Part shown: positions 22,912 to 36,021 of the stretch, one piece after another
Position numbering within the stretch: the first letter of the stretch is position 1
Layout of the letters: the number at the start of each line of letters is the position of its first letter
Source: Ophiura sarsii
Taxonomy: Eukaryota; Echinodermata; Ophiuroidea; Amphilepidida; Ophiuridae
DNA length: 64,000 bases
Assembly (NCBI GenBank): GCA_035610835.1
Contig: CM069448.1
Coordinates: forward strand, 26,065,905-26,129,904
Direction of reading: 5' to 3'
Made by a program: the position numbers and the translations under genes
Notes under the pieces: model-generated
The model's database searches: none
What the model was told of the DNA's origin: nothing
What the model saw: only the letters and a program-made list of their open reading frames with translations

Positions 22912-22929
22912 GGGGGGGGGGGGGGGGGG
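22912..22929 (+). repeat. Poly-G tract, 18 bases, spacer of unit 1
   Basis: Lies behind GTGAGGAGGTGT. Units 2 and 3 have 18 and about 16 G at 31103-31120 and 44457-44472, each followed by AGGGGGCATTACCT. The diverged spacer at 13480 has only GGGGGCGGCGGCATGG, so G-run growth occurred in the array lineage. Confidence 0.8.
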
Positions 22930-24682
22930 CATTACCTGAATGAGATAAATATGGGCTTTATAGGACACCTATTTTGATGGGGAAAAAATTTGATCTTTTG
23001 GATCAAATTGGAGGCTGGATTTGATCGGGTTACACACCTTTGAGGAACAAAATTGTTATCAGTCATATTTACAGCGTGTCTGTTGCTCATTTGTCGACGA
23101 GCAGTACAGGAATTTATTAGGAATTCAATGTTCAGCAACATTATTAGAGTCTCCGTAGTGAGGTTTGTAGTAATTACAATATTTATGTTAGTTATTAATA
23201 TACAAATGACACAAATAAATTAATAAATATGTAATTTCGCACGATGTAATTAAATATAAAATGTATTAATATACAAATGACACAAATAAATAAGTAAATA
23301 AATAATTAATATTACATGATATAATGACGTATAAAATTCGTAAAAACACGGATGAATAAATAAATAGCTAAATGAAGCTAAATGAATAGCTAAATCAATA
23401 AATACATATATATTATGTACATGACGTATAAACAACTGCCCTGCCAACTGTCAGACATCAAATAAGCCATTTTATAATTCTTTTTGAATTTCTCTTTTAT
23501 TTTATGAAAACCTCACCCCCCTTGAATATTTCTCGCCAATTTGGAATTGATTAAACTATATAGACGATCTTTCATCAAGATAACTGTATTTGGCTAGTCT
23601 GTCGCGAAGCTACTGCCATTTTATTATTATAATACCTGATTGTGTTTACAAATAAGGTTGTTACAAAATGGGCCAGTTATTAGGATTTCAAAAGGTATGA
23701 ACATGATTGCAGTGATCAGTGTAAAAGATTAATCTTAAGAGCCACTGATTCATACATGATTTTCAGTTGCACCCTGTATTACGAAAATTTGATACCTCTT
23801 TTTTAAAGTATAACTAACTTTGTATTGCACTATTTGGTATGAATAAATAAATCCAAGACATCCATGTTCTTGGTTAAATAACGGAAAATTGAATATGTCT
23901 CTATACGGTGGGCACAAACCAAATGTTATTGTTTCAGTGTAGAATACACCAGCAACTGACCATAATTTGAGTACCTGAAAACGTTAAGCGTGAGTTGATC
24001 TTATGTAACTTGGAATATACGAGAAAGTGTCCAAACCAGACGCATCGTATCAAAGTTTAAAACGATACAGCTATATATCATTTTAGTAGGTTTCACAGTA
24101 ACAATTTTTAATCATAAATTTATATAGTTGAGCATGAATAGTGTGAAAATTAGATTTTGTTTGTTTGTTTTTTCTGTTTAAAAACCTCGACACTTCCATT
24201 ACGTCTGAATCATATTTCACTCTTGTATGGAATGTATCTGTATCGAAGTAAATTGTAACACATTGCATGCGGCAGGCGTTTGCAGACGACATTCCAAAAT
24301 TTCACAAAATGTTTCAAAAATGTCAAAATTATTGCAATTGACGTTACCATATTTGGAATCACCATGAGGAATGCATTAAAAGAAGTAAAGACATGCCTAG
24401 TATTGGTATGATCCTTGAGATATACCATGAACGTTTGGAAAGGTTTCTGACATATCTGTTTTGAGTATGGTACAAATAATAGCCGCGAGGAAAGTGTTAA
24501 GAATGTTCACAGTTCCAGCAAACTACGAATACTAATATACTACAAGCACATTGTACACATCTTGCAATTAATTATATTGCAAGCACACACCGACATGGCA
24601 AACATACTGCAATACTATCAACTTGAGTTGCTGAAAACTTTTAATGACGCGTGATTGATAGGACTGCTAGCTATAAAATAGT

Positions 24683-25027
24683 CACAGGCGTAACCAGAGG
24701 GGGCGAGGGGACGCCGCCCCCCCCCAATATTGACTGTCGTGTCGGTTGAGAATGGCACTGTCGGTTCATTTGACAAGAGGAATCATGGAATTATGATGGT
24801 CAAAAGTACAAACACGAATTTTGTTCGTGCGCTACGCGCGCATGTGTCCCAAAAATGAAATATTTGTTGGTAAAAGCTTGTTTAAAGTAGAAATGTATCT
24901 TAATCATAGCCCAAACAAAATTAAAAGTCGAAAATGTTCGCGCGCTCCGCGCATTACTTTCCTCGCTAAATCTTGTCGGTTCACATTTATGTCTTGCCCC
25001 CATATGAAAACATTAGTTACGCCACTG
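24683..25027 (+). mobile_element. hAT-type MITE, unit 1 (reverse orientation)
   Basis: Ends are CACAGGCGTAACCAG at the left and GTTACGCCACTG at the right, a worn version of CAGTGGCGTAGCCAG. The interior matches the reverse complement of the cleaner element 36506-36863, including TGTCGGTTCATTTGACAAGA, TTATGATGGTCAAAAGTACA and two GCGCGC-type palindromes (near 24831 and 24939). It carries a G-rich/C-rich tract just inside the end (24699-24724). No clear 8 bp duplication remains. Confidence 0.7.
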
Positions 25028-25034
25028 CTGCTAC

Positions 25035-25411
25035 TCATCTGCAAGCATACAGCAAGCATACTTCAAGTTTACAGCAAACATACGTCAAGTGTATTGCAAG
25101 CAACTGTATGTCTATTCGCAGTATACTGCAAGCATACTTGAAGCAAACAACAAAAGCATAGGCCTACTGCAAGTACACAAAAGGAATTACTGCAAGCACA
25201 CTGCAAGTACACTGCGAGGATTCTACAAGCACACTGACAGCATACTGCGAGTACACAGCAAACACACTGCAAGCATACTGCGAGTATACTGCGAGTATAT
25301 TGCAATAAAATTGCGAGTAATACTGTAAGCACATTGCAAGTATACTGCAAGGACACTACAAACATAATGTGAGAATACTGCAAACACAATGCAAGCATAT
25401 TGCAAGTATTT
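25035..25411 (+). repeat. 11 bp minisatellite, unit 1
   Basis: About 34 degenerate 11 bp units (CTGCAAGCATA, CTGCGAGTATA and so on) directly behind the hAT-type MITE. A few related units also occur in front of the MITE near 24535-24615. The long Leu/Cys/Val-rich minus-strand frames here are repeat translations, not genes. Confidence 0.85.
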
Positions 25412-25577
25412 GAAATTTTTTCATATGTGTACTTTTGACCATCATAATTCCATGGTTCCTCTGGTCAAATGAACCGACAGTGCCAATCTCAACCGACACG
25501 ATGTCAATATTAGGGGGGGGGGGGGGGGGGGGGGGGGCGATCACCCCCCCTCGCCCCCCCCTCTGGCTACGCCACTG
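25412..25577 (+). mobile_element. Truncated hAT-type MITE (right half)
   Basis: Matches 36712-36863, from GAAATTTTTTCATATGTGTA to the terminal CTGGCTACGCCACTG. The left half has been replaced by the 11 bp minisatellite. It contains a 25-base G run at 25513-25537. The following CTATGGGACATAAAC is the same flank that follows the full-length element. Confidence 0.75.
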
Positions 25578-25662
25578 CTATGGGACATAAACAAAGTGTA
25601 TGACTTTCTTTTGTTGAGCACTTTATAAAACAAACAATGATATAATTGCAAGTACATCTGGT

Positions 25663-25710
25663 CAAATGAACCGACAGTGCCAATCTCAACCGACACGATG
25701 TCAATATTGG
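25663..25710 (+). mobile_element. MITE fragment at the unit 1/unit 2 junction
   Basis: CTGGTCAAATGAACCGACAG to GTCAATATTGGG repeats part of the preceding MITE and then switches abruptly at about 25711 to TGACGATATGTTCACCTTTT, the 3' untranslated sequence of UBAN copy 2. In units 3 and 4 that 3' sequence continues with the poly(A) signal instead. This is a recombination breakpoint. Confidence 0.75.
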
Positions 25711-25770
25711 GTGACGATATGTTCACCTTTTCTTTCCAAGAATGCGATGATTTTTTCCCATAGCCTGAAG

Positions 25771-28700
25771 TCACTTCAAACAAGTGTTGATATGATCCAG
25801 TAAATCCGCATGCATATTGATTCCAAAAGGCGCCAAGCATCCGGGACATTCCAGAGTCTCTTCTTCGTTATTGGTGCCGTCTGAGTCACCATCAATTTGG
25901 TCTTGTGAAACATCCTGGTCACAACCAACATCCGGGATACCGTCTACTTCTACATCCGTGGGAAGAGCTATCAGGTCATTATCAAGGCGTAACGGGTGAC
26001 GATATGCCTTACGTGACGAAGATGAAACCTGTAGAATAGGAATTATGTGACATATTTTGATGAAATGGAATAAAGGTTCATTTTAGGTCAAGTGCAAGGG
26101 GTAGAAAATGTAACGCGAAGTATAAATTCGCTTATGTAATTAATGAAAGGGAGGGAAGAGAGGGAGAGAGGGAGGGAATAAATAAGGTTTTTCATTTGCG
26201 GTTTATTTAAATTTGAGATTATTCTTGTTATGTTATGAATTTTAACACGTAATTACATCAATTGGATTAGACCAAAAAAAACACCACTAGGCAAATTCTT
26301 TTCTTTTGGCATACACATCACGTGATTACAGTTACGCACAACTGGCGTCCTGCAAGTTAAACCATTTATGGTATTGTCAGTTATGCTTTCAGCTCATGTT
26401 TTTAATAAAGGAAATTGGTATCAAAATGAATCTGCGAGTTTTCTCTATCCAAATATATTTTCTGTTATAGTATACATTATGTATAGGCATACTGCGAATT
26501 ACCGGGGATTGAAGGTTAAACAAGTTATCGACCTTTTTGGGACGCAGTGTACTTACCTTGCGTTGACGGTCTGCTGGATAACAACATCCTTCATCATAAA
26601 TGTTCATAGGTAGTGGTCTAGACGGTGCCGGTTTAAATGGTGGTGGAGTGTGGGCTTGTTCTTGAAGATTCTCGACCTGTTCTTGATACACGTACATCTT
26701 TAAGAAAATAACAGTTGGCATATATTATGATATCCGCTGTATTAACAAAACTAATAATAATTAATAGGAATATATTTCTTTTTCACGACCAGCATAAGTT
26801 CAAAATGGCGTCCTTCGCGTATTATGGGTTACCCAGCATCTGATGATACAAGGGCCAGGGCAAAGACCTCAATTGCTGAAACAGAATCTGTGAAACAGTC
26901 TGGAATGAAATGAACCAGACTTTGAATAAGTCTACGGAGGATAAAGCATGTCTAGTCTAGTGTGTATGTTGTATATTTACTGGTGGTTCAAACGATCTTC
27001 ATTGCCATAATACGGCCAGAATGGCATCCCACGCAATATGGGTCTTTCAATTTAAGAATATTCATCTCAATATCTAAGGGGGCACAGACCAACATAGGTG
27101 ATGCAGAAAGGAACAGCTGTCATTCTTTGGCAATGTGTCAGTATCAGGGTTGAATGCTATTAGTTGGATGTCAAAAAAATGAAACAAAATAAATAAATAC
27201 GGAAAGAATCCTATAATCGTAGTAACTTACCTGCTCGTTATTCTGCAACGCCTGTTGTTCCGCTCGTGCCAAACGTTCTCGTAATTTTTCGTTTTCAGCA
27301 TGACTTATTTCCCTATCCTTTCTCTCTTGTTTGAAGTCTTCGATGCAGATGTTGATCTGCTCTCGTAACAAGGTCGACTGTTCATCATCTTCTTTCTTCC
27401 GTGATGCTCTCCCTATTTCTAAATATAATATTTTCTCTTTCAACTTCTGAATCTGCTGCATTAGAGCAGCTATCTTATCATCCTGATTTCCTACTAGATT
27501 GTCTCGCAGACCATGGTTACCTTCGTGGGATTTCTTCTCAGCACTGACAGCACGTTGCTCCTGTAATTGACGTCGTAGACTTGCAACACTTTGTTGTAAA
27601 TCGGTGTTGGCTCTAGTCAGTTTAAGAACATGTTCTTCTCTCTGGGTGTCGTAACGCTGCCAATGAGTGTTCATCTTTGTCACTTCTTTAAGTTGTGAAG
27701 TCAATGTATCGTTACCTATTTGTAGTATTGCTAACTGTTCGGTGAGTGTTCGACATTGCTGCTCTCCTGGTTGGGTTCCAGGTGACGGTCGTGAAGATGA
27801 TACATTCTGTAACAGGGCAAAACGGTATAATTGGTAAATACGCAATATCTGTCCTGTCATTACTCATACTTGACCTACAGTCCTGATTTTTTTTTAAATT
27901 ACCAGGTAATAACTACGCTCATAACTCTAAAACGTTCCAACTTAAAAATATGAAATAACAACATTTTGATTTCTCCTCTTCAATTTGATACATTGTTCAC
28001 GAAGACCGGTTGACAATTGAGAACGCTATACCGAAAAGAATGAGACGAAGTGCAACTTTCATCTTGCACTTGGGTTTTGAACACGCGTGATAGTGTTCAT
28101 GTGTTATGGGTATGGGCTGTATCGATCTATTGACGCATCCCCAATCTTCATCTTACTATATCGACCGTTTAATGATCGCTACTAGTTAATCAATAATCTG
28201 CTTGTTATACTGAGGCTGTGACGTAGAGGGACCAAATGCTACAAGATAAAAACTTAATTTGGTTTTGGTTTTGGACACATAGCTCCAGGACATAGCTCTG
28301 TTAAATGTTCACGGGTACTATCTCAAATTAAAGAGAAGAAATTTCCTTACAAATGTATGGCTCGATATTTTTACGTTATAAGCTACAGTTTTGAAGCGTA
28401 TTTATTACCTGGTATTAAAGTAACTTATTTGAGAACTGTATAACACAGTGTAGTATTCCATAAAACCTGACGCATAGATGTGACATGCTCTCATGTCGAT
28501 ACATACTATTGACCAGAGACCAAACAATCACCTATAGAACGTCACTTATTAGTGGAAATCAAATGTCTCTACGGATATTAACCACCAATTGTGAATTCTA
28601 CCGTTGTATGTACTGAATGTCAGCAATCATTGAATGAAATTTGAGTCCCAATTGTGGTTAATTGGAGAGAGTGACAAACTATTTCGCTACTTATGGATTG

Positions 28701-28805
28701 CAAAGGTAAGTATAGAGAACATTTTACCAGCGCAGTTTAATTTCACAAATGACTTTTATACTCCATTCTTACCGCGTCAGTTTCGTGGCAATTTGTGTGG
28801 CTCAT
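25771..28805 (-). CDS. UBAN/TNIP-like gene, array copy 2
   Basis: Minus-strand exons: 28805-28773 (33 nt, starts MSHTNCHE), 27806-27231 (576 nt), 26697-26557 (141 nt), 26028-25771 (258 nt with stop). All junctions are phase 0 with GT-AG signals, giving about 335 residues. That is close to human TNIP3 in length, but with an added C-terminal C2HC zinc finger. The exon 2 translation is identical to copies 1 and 3: coiled coil, then the UBAN core EDFKQERKDRE at protein residues 167-177. Exon 3 has QEQVENLQEQ and the proline-rich linker with CCYPADRQRK. In exon 4, Gln replaces the Pro of GCDPDV; the four zinc ligands are intact. Expected role: binding of Met1- or Lys63-linked ubiquitin chains in NF-kB or cell-death control (family knowledge). 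The 3' flank is recombinant about 60 bp after the stop and lacks AATAAA, so 3'-end formation may differ. Confidence 0.8.
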
Positions 28806-28971
28806 CGTTATATTCCAATTCGACTTGTAATTCCAAGTTTAAGTGGAGATTCCCGTTACTCGGAAATATTATGGAGTGGTAATGCATGCTTCCCCTATAT
28901 ATTCAACTTCACGCTTGTGTTTGTGTTATGATTTCTATGGTAATTTCCGGTTCACCGCTCTCATGACGTCA
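28806..28971 (-). promoter_or_regulatory. Promoter of copy 2: CRE, TATA box, kappa-B-like site
   Basis: CRE TGACGTCA at 28971-28964, TATATA at 28902-28896, GGGAATCTCC at 28854-28845 (fits GGGRNNYYCC) and the ATG at 28805. The kappa-B-like decamer differs from copy 1 by one base in the degenerate centre and still fits the consensus. Confidence 0.55.
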
Positions 28972-31223
28972 CAGAAAGTTAAATTCCGGTAGTTAACATG
29001 GTTAACCATGGTGACCTGGTAATAGTTAACGCAAAACGAAAACGATTGTTAATGTACACTAGCAACCAAAATTATTAGGCCCCAATCGCAACCTTTGCCC
29101 CACGTTTCCCCAGTCAGCTCAAGTACCACCCCATTTTGTCTCCCAAACAATCGAAAATGTAGAATTGTAATGTCAAAATGAATCTAATTTCAGGCAATTT
29201 TTACAATAAAAGCCAAACAATTTTGCGCGCAAAATCCCAACAAATGTTGGTCTTGCCTCCCTCATGAATAGGTGCAGAGAATTTGGATGGTTTCCATCTA
29301 AAATAATTTATGAAAGTTAAGGTAACAAAATGAAACTAAATTTCCATCCCAAATATCTTTTTTAAGATGAATAAAGAGATCAAGTGTCATATTTAAGGCA
29401 AAATGTCAGCATTCTGAAGCAGTACTTTTGGCATTTTCTTATAATTATTTCTACTAACTAAAAAACAAATATTCCTACATATAGGTAGCACCATTAGGTA
29501 ATTGGAGTCAAATCCAAGCCAAAAGTGTGCACATTCAAATTATAACTTACAACATCCACACCCTGTGGGAGGGGTCCAGGAGCCCGCCTTTAGGGCCCTT
29601 GGTGGTGTGGAAGATCCTGGGGTTTTAGGCTTTTTAGGGAAACATTTCAGCATTCTGAAGCAGTAATTCTGGCATTTTATCACATTCTTGCTAACTAAAA
29701 GGATTCCTACATATAAAAGGTATGACTATAAGGCCATTTTTTGTGTTGCCCTCAGCGCGACCGACCCACAAATCTCGGAAACTAGGGTCGGACTTTTTTT
29801 ATTTGAAGATTTACATTTTTGACCGTTTACTCTTTCTTGCATGTAATAAATAAGTTTGCTTGAATAAATCGTTTTTAAACTTCCGTACTGGTCCGAGTAT
29901 AGTCCCACTGTTTTTTAATTGAAATCAAATTTGAATTAGTGGATAGAATTTATGAACCGTCGGGTGGCTCCGGCAAAAAAAAACGAAAGAAGAAAAAAAG
30001 AGAGACACGTGTTGCGAACTGGAACGAAAAGTTTGAGATTTTCTGGTTGAAGACTTTCTTTACATGAATTTATATTTCAAATATGAACAAGAGTTGGTTT
30101 AATTTATTTGTTATGGGGAAATAATTAAAGGACAATCTTTTCAGCTGCACATGGAGGATGCCATCATGGAAACTGCCTTTGACTTTTGACCTTTGACGAT
30201 ATCAAAATAATTCATAATTTCTAATATTTTCATCTTAAACTTCTTTATATCAATTATGGTGGTTAATACTGTTGGAAGCCTTTGTTTTTAAATGTCCTAA
30301 TGATGTTGATAATGCTTTGGATTCAATTCTACAAAAAAGTTCACTTCCTGTTTAGTTTTATTTACAATGTTTACCTTTTTTCAAAATGGAGGCTAAACTT
30401 TCCCACAGTATCATCAGATGGGAGCAATCGGATATTAAAAATAGTTCGAGAATGAATGCAAAGCTGTATCTGATTATCCAAAAAGTTAGGTAGATAGTTG
30501 TATCAAACAAATAAGCATCGAAGTATGTTTACCAGTACTTAAAAAAAAGAAAATGTGTTGAAAAATCATGGGTTTGGCATATTTTGGGGTGGCAAATAGG
30601 TAACAGGAGTAAAATCGAAACACAAAGTGTGCACATTCAAATTCTAACTTAAATATCATCCAAACCAAGAATATGATTGTATGCTCAAATCCAAATTATG
30701 TTACCTCAATTTTCTCCGTACTCCTTACCAGTGATTGGGGAATTCGAAGCAACACTATTAAGGGTGGGTCAAGGCTCATTATTATGTTGAATCCTGTAAT
30801 TCAAATGGTCCAGAAAAACGTTCCTGAAGCCATATTGTTAAGCGTGAACAACGAAACATTGAAACAAACTCGCGCAAAGCGAGCACAAATTGGCGTTTTT
30901 AACACTAACATTACTAAGAATGTCAAGTATGACGTTTTTATTGTTATATACTGGAAATTTGTTTAGGGGGACGCCATCCCCCCCCCCACATGAAGATTAT
31001 GGGGGACATGACTCGTAATCCCCACCCATTTGCGCCGCCTATGCTCCTTACCCTTCCTCCTCCTTCTTTTCATATTTTACTCTTTTGTCAATGTGAGGAG
31101 GTGGGGGGGGGGGGGGGGGGAGGGGGCATTACCTAAATGAGATAAATATGGGCTTTATAGGACACCTATTTTGATGGGGGGGGGGGGAAATTTGATCGGG
31201 TTACACACCTTTGAGGAACAAAA

Positions 31224-33130
31224 TTGTTATCAGTCATATTTACAGCATGTCTGTTGCTCATTGGTCGACGAGCAGTACAGGAATTTATTAGGAATTCAAT
31301 GTTGAGCAACATTATTAGAGTCTCCGTAGTGAGGTAGTAATTACAATATTTATTTTAGTTATTAATATACAAATGACACAAATAAATTAATAAATATGTA
31401 ATTTCGCACGATGTAATTACATATAAAATGTATTAATATACAAATGACACAAATAAATAAGTAAATAAATAATTAATATTACATGATATAATGACGTATA
31501 AAATTCGTAAAAACACGGATGAATAAATAAATAGCTAAATGAAGCTAAATGAATAGCTCAATCAATAAATACATATATATTATGTACATGACGTATAAAC
31601 AACTGCCCTGCCAACTGTCAGACATCAAATAAGCCATTTTATAATTCTTTTTGAATTTCTCTTTTATTTTATTAAAAACTCACCCCCCTTGAATATTTCT
31701 CGCCAATTTGGAATTTATTAAACTATATAGACGATCTTTCAAGTTAACTGTATTCGGCTAATCTGTCGCGAAGCTACTGCCATTTTATTATTATAATACC
31801 TGATTGTGTTTACAAATAAGGTTGTTACAAAATGGGCCAGTTATTAGGATTTCAAAATGTATGAACATGATTGCAGTGATCAGTGTAAAAGATTAATCTT
31901 AAGAGCCACTGATTCATACATGATTTTCAGTTGCACCCTGTATTACGAAAATGTGATACCTCTTTTTTAAAGTATAACTAACTTTGTATTGCACAATTTA
32001 GTATGAATAAATAAATCCAAGACATCCATGTTCTTGGTTAAATAACGGAAAATTGAATATGTCTCTATACGGTGGGCACCAACCAAATGTCATTGTTTCA
32101 GTGTAGAATACACCAGCAACTGACCATAATTTGAGTACCTGAAAACGTTAAGCGTGAGTTGATCTTATGTAACTTGGAATATACGAGAAAGTGTCCAAAC
32201 CAGACGCATCGTATCAAAGTTTAAACCGATACAGCTATATATCATTTTAGTAGGTTTCACAGTAACAATTTTTAATCATAAATTTATATAGTTGAGCATG
32301 AATAGTGTGAAAATTAGATTTTGTTTCTGTTTGTTTTTTCTGTTTAAAAACCCTCGACACTTCCATTACGTCTGAATCATATTTCACTCTTGTATGGAAT
32401 GTATCTGTATCGAAGTAAATTGTAACACATTGCATGCGGCAGGCGTTTGCAGACGACATTCCAAAATTTCACAAAATGTTTCAAAAATGTCAAAATTATT
32501 GCAATTGACGTTACCATATTTGGAGTCACCATGAGGAATGCATTAAAAGAAGTACAGACATGCCTAGTATTGGTACAGTGATCCTTGAGATATACCATGA
32601 ACATTTGGAAAGGTTTCTGACATAAATTATCTGTTTTGAGTATGGTAAAAATAATAGCCGCGAGGAAAGTGTAAAGAATGTTTACAGTTCCAGCAAACTA
32701 CGAATACTACAAATATACTACAAGCACATTGTACACATCTTGCAATTAATTATATTGCAAGCACACACCGACATGGCAAACATACTGCAATACTATCAAC
32801 TTGAGTTGCTGAAAACTTTTAATTACGCGTGATTGATAGGACTGCTAGCTATAAAATAGTCACTGGCGTAACCAGAGGGGGCGAGGGGATGCCCCCCCCC
32901 CCCAATATTGACTGTCGTGTCGGTTGAGACTGGCACTGTCGGTTCATTTGACAAGAGGAATCATGGAATTATGATGGTCAAAAGTACAAACAAGAATTTT
33001 GTTCGTGCGCTTACGCGCGCATGTGTCCCCAAAAATGAAATATTTGTTGGTAAAAGCTTGTTTAAAGTAGAAATGTATCTTAATCATATCCCCCCAAAAA
33101 TTAAAAGTCGAAAATGTTCGCGCGCTGCGC
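31224..33130 (+). repeat. Internal 1.9 kb tandem duplication, first copy
   Basis: Begins TTGTTATCAGTCATATTTAC and runs through the (AAAT)-rich twin segments, the dispersed-block tail, the 24080-like region and a hAT-type MITE. It breaks inside that MITE at about 33130, where TTGTTATCAGTCATATTTAC starts again. Units 1 and 3 have only one copy of this stretch. Confidence 0.8.
32861..33130 (+). mobile_element. hAT-type MITE cut by the internal duplication
   Basis: Starts CACTGGCGTAACCAG and carries a C11 tract near 32891. It is truncated on the right at the palindromic GCGCGC motif, where the second copy of the 1.9 kb duplication begins. The palindrome probably marks the break. Confidence 0.75.
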
Positions 33131-35045
33131 TTGTTATCAGTCATATTTACAGCGTGTCTGTTGCTCATTGGTCGACGAGCAGTACAGGAATTTATTAGGA
33201 ATTCAATGTTGAGCAACATTTTTAGAGTCTCCGTAGTGAGGTTGGTAGTAATTACAATATTTATTTTAGTTATTAATATACAAATGACACAAATAAATTA
33301 ATAAATATGTAATTTCGCACGATGTAATTAAATATAAAATGTATTATTATACAAATGACACAAATAAATAAGTAAATAAATAATTAATATTACATGATAT
33401 AATGACGTATAAAATTCGTAAAAACACGGATGAATAAATAAATAGCTAAATGAAGCTAAATGAATAGCTAAATGAATAAATACATATATATTATGTACAT
33501 GACGTATAAACAACTGCCCTGCCAACTGTCAGACATCAAATAAGCCATTTTATAATTCTTTTTGAATTTCTCTTTTATTTTATTAAAAACTCACCCCCCT
33601 TGAATATTTCTCGCCAATTTGGAATTTATTAAACTATATAGACGATCTTTCAAGTTAACTGTATTCGGCTAATCTGTCGCGAAGCTCCTGCCATTTTATT
33701 ATTATAATACCTGATTGTGTTTACAAATAAGGTTGTTACAAAATGGGCCAGTTATTAGGATTTCAAAATGTATGAAATGATTGCAGTGATCAGTGTAAAA
33801 GATTAATCTTAAGAGCCTCTGATTCATACATGATTTTCAGTTGCACCCTGTATTACGAAAATTTAATACCTCTTTTTTAAAGTATAACTAACTTTGTATT
33901 GCACAATTTGGTATGAATAAATAAATCCAAGACATCCATGTTCTTGGTTAAATAACGGAAAATTGAATATGTCTCTATACGGTGGGCACCAACCAAATGT
34001 CATTGTTTCAGTGTAGAATAAACCAGCAACGTGACCATAATTTGAGTACCTGAAAACGTTAAGCGTGAGTTGATCTTATGTAACTTGGAATATACGAGAA
34101 AGTGTCCAAACCAGACGCATCGTATCAAAGTTTAAACCGATACAGCTATATATCATTTTAGTAGGTTTCACAGTAACAAGTGTTTTTAATCATAAATTTA
34201 TATAGTTGAGCATGAATAGTGTGAAAATTAGATTTTATTTCTGTTTGTTTTTTTCTGTTTATAAACCTCGACACTTCCATTACGTCTGAATCATATTTCA
34301 CTCTTGTATCATGTGTATGGAATGTATCTGTATCGAAGTAAATTGTAACACATTGCATGCGGCAGGCGTTTGCAGACGACATTCCAAATGTTCACAAAAT
34401 GTTTCAAAAATGTCAAAATTATTGCAATTGACGTTACCATATTTGGAGTCACCATGAGGAATGCATTAAAAGAAGTACAGACATGCCTAGTATTGGTACA
34501 GTGATCCTTGAGATATACCATGAACGTTTGGAAAAGTGTCTGACATATCTGTTTTGAGTATGGTAAAAATAATAGCCGCGAGGAAAGTGTTAAGAATGTT
34601 CACAGTTCCAGCAAACTACGAATACTACAAATATACTACAAGCAATCATTGTACACTTCTTGCAATTAATCATATTGCAAGCACACACCGACATGGCAAA
34701 CATACTGCAATACTATCAACTTGAGTGCTGAAAACTTTTGACGCGTGATTGATAGGACTGCTAGCTATAAAATAGTCACTGGCGTAACCAGAGGGGGCGA
34801 GGGGACGCCGCCCCCCACCCCAATATTGACTGTCGTGTCGGTTGATACTGGCACTGTCGGTTCATTTGACAAGAGGAATCATGGAATTATGATGGTCAAA
34901 AGTACAAACACGAATTTTGTTCGTGCGCTACGCGCGCATGTGTCCCAAAAATGAATTATTTGTTGGTAAAAGCTTGTTTAAAGTAGAAATGTATCTTAAT
35001 CATAGCCCCCCAAAAAATGAAAAGTCGAAAATGTTCGCGCGCTCC
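33131..35045 (+). repeat. Internal 1.9 kb tandem duplication, second copy
   Basis: Direct copy of 31224-33130 with scattered substitutions and 1-9 bp indels. Its MITE is complete, so the first copy carries the truncation junction. Confidence 0.8.
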
Positions 35046-35126
35046 GCGCGCATTACTTTCGTCGCTAAATCTTGTCGGTTCACATTTATGTCTTGCCCCC
35101 ATATGAAAACATTAGTTACGCCACTG
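34777..35126 (+). mobile_element. hAT-type MITE, unit 2 (reverse orientation)
   Basis: CACTGGCGTAACCAG at the left end and GTTACGCCACTG at the right end. Same interior as 24683-25027, including the GTGCGCTACGCGCGCAT palindrome. The 11 bp minisatellite follows, as in units 1 and 3. Confidence 0.75.
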
Positions 35127-35134
35127 CTGCTACT

Positions 35135-35412
35135 CAACTGCAAGCATACAGCAAGCATACTTTAAGTTTACAGCAAACATACGTCAAGTGTATTGCAAGC
35201 AACTACACACTGCAAGCATACTGCGAGTATACTGCGAGTATATTGCGAGTATTGCGAGTAATACACATTGCAAGTAAACTGCAAGCACATTGCAAGTTTA
35301 CTGCAAGGACACCAGAAACATAATGTGAGAATACTGCAAACACACTGCAAGCATATTGCAAGTATTTGTAATGCAAGCACACTGCATGCACACTGCGAGT
35401 ATCCTGCAAGTT
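35135..35412 (+). repeat. 11 bp minisatellite, unit 2, ending in (GTT)9
   Basis: About 24 units of the CTGCAAGCATA family. A private (GTT)9 run at 35411-35437 follows, where unit 3 has only GTTGTTGTTAA and array 0 has GTTGTTGTTAG. Confidence 0.85.
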
Positions 35413-36021
35413 GTTGTTGTTGTTGTTGTTGTTGTTAACGTACTTAGCACACTGCATGTACTCATAGATAATCAAGACGGGGATGGACAAATGGGTATTT
35501 TTTTAAAGGCTAAGTGTGTTTCGGATCAAGGTCGCTCAACATAAAAAGCCGGTGCAGCCTTTCGCCCTGTCATGAAATAACTTGTCAACATTCATAAATA
35601 AAACGCAACTCTCGATTCCAGACGCGTTAAATCGGTAGGAATCGATGTCAAAAGATGTGCTATTGTCAATCGCGCTCTTGGGTTCGAGTTTAGGTTTAAT
35701 AAAAAAAATGGGTGAAATAAGTGTCTATAAACTTCACAAATAACGCTATGCATCTATTGCATCGGTGAATGTGTGTATTAAATCAATATGTTTTAACTTT
35801 CACCGTTGCTTTTTTTAGCAAACTAATTTGATGTTTCCCGTTAGCTACATGTAGTATTATATAATGTAGTTGCCACAATAGACTATCAATGCCCATTCTG
35901 TTTACCGGGCTTTTCAAACATGCTAGTCATATAGTTGTTTGACAAACAGACGTAGTATCAGCTCCACACAATATATCAATAGAGATAATCATCCCCTCTT
36001 TTGACGATCTATGATGTTCTA

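Larger units (their letters stand above)
17400..25710. repeat. Tandem array unit 1 (about 8.3 kb)
   Basis: Holds UBAN gene copy 1, its promoter, a 21070-23460 spacer with a private C24 run, a 23535-24640 spacer, a hAT-type MITE, an 11 bp minisatellite and a truncated MITE end. Unlike units 2 and 3 it lacks the foldback complex at its right end. Unit 2 begins at a recombinant junction at about 25711, inside a MITE fragment. The ordered landmarks recur in units 2 and 3 with few substitutions. Confidence 0.85.
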
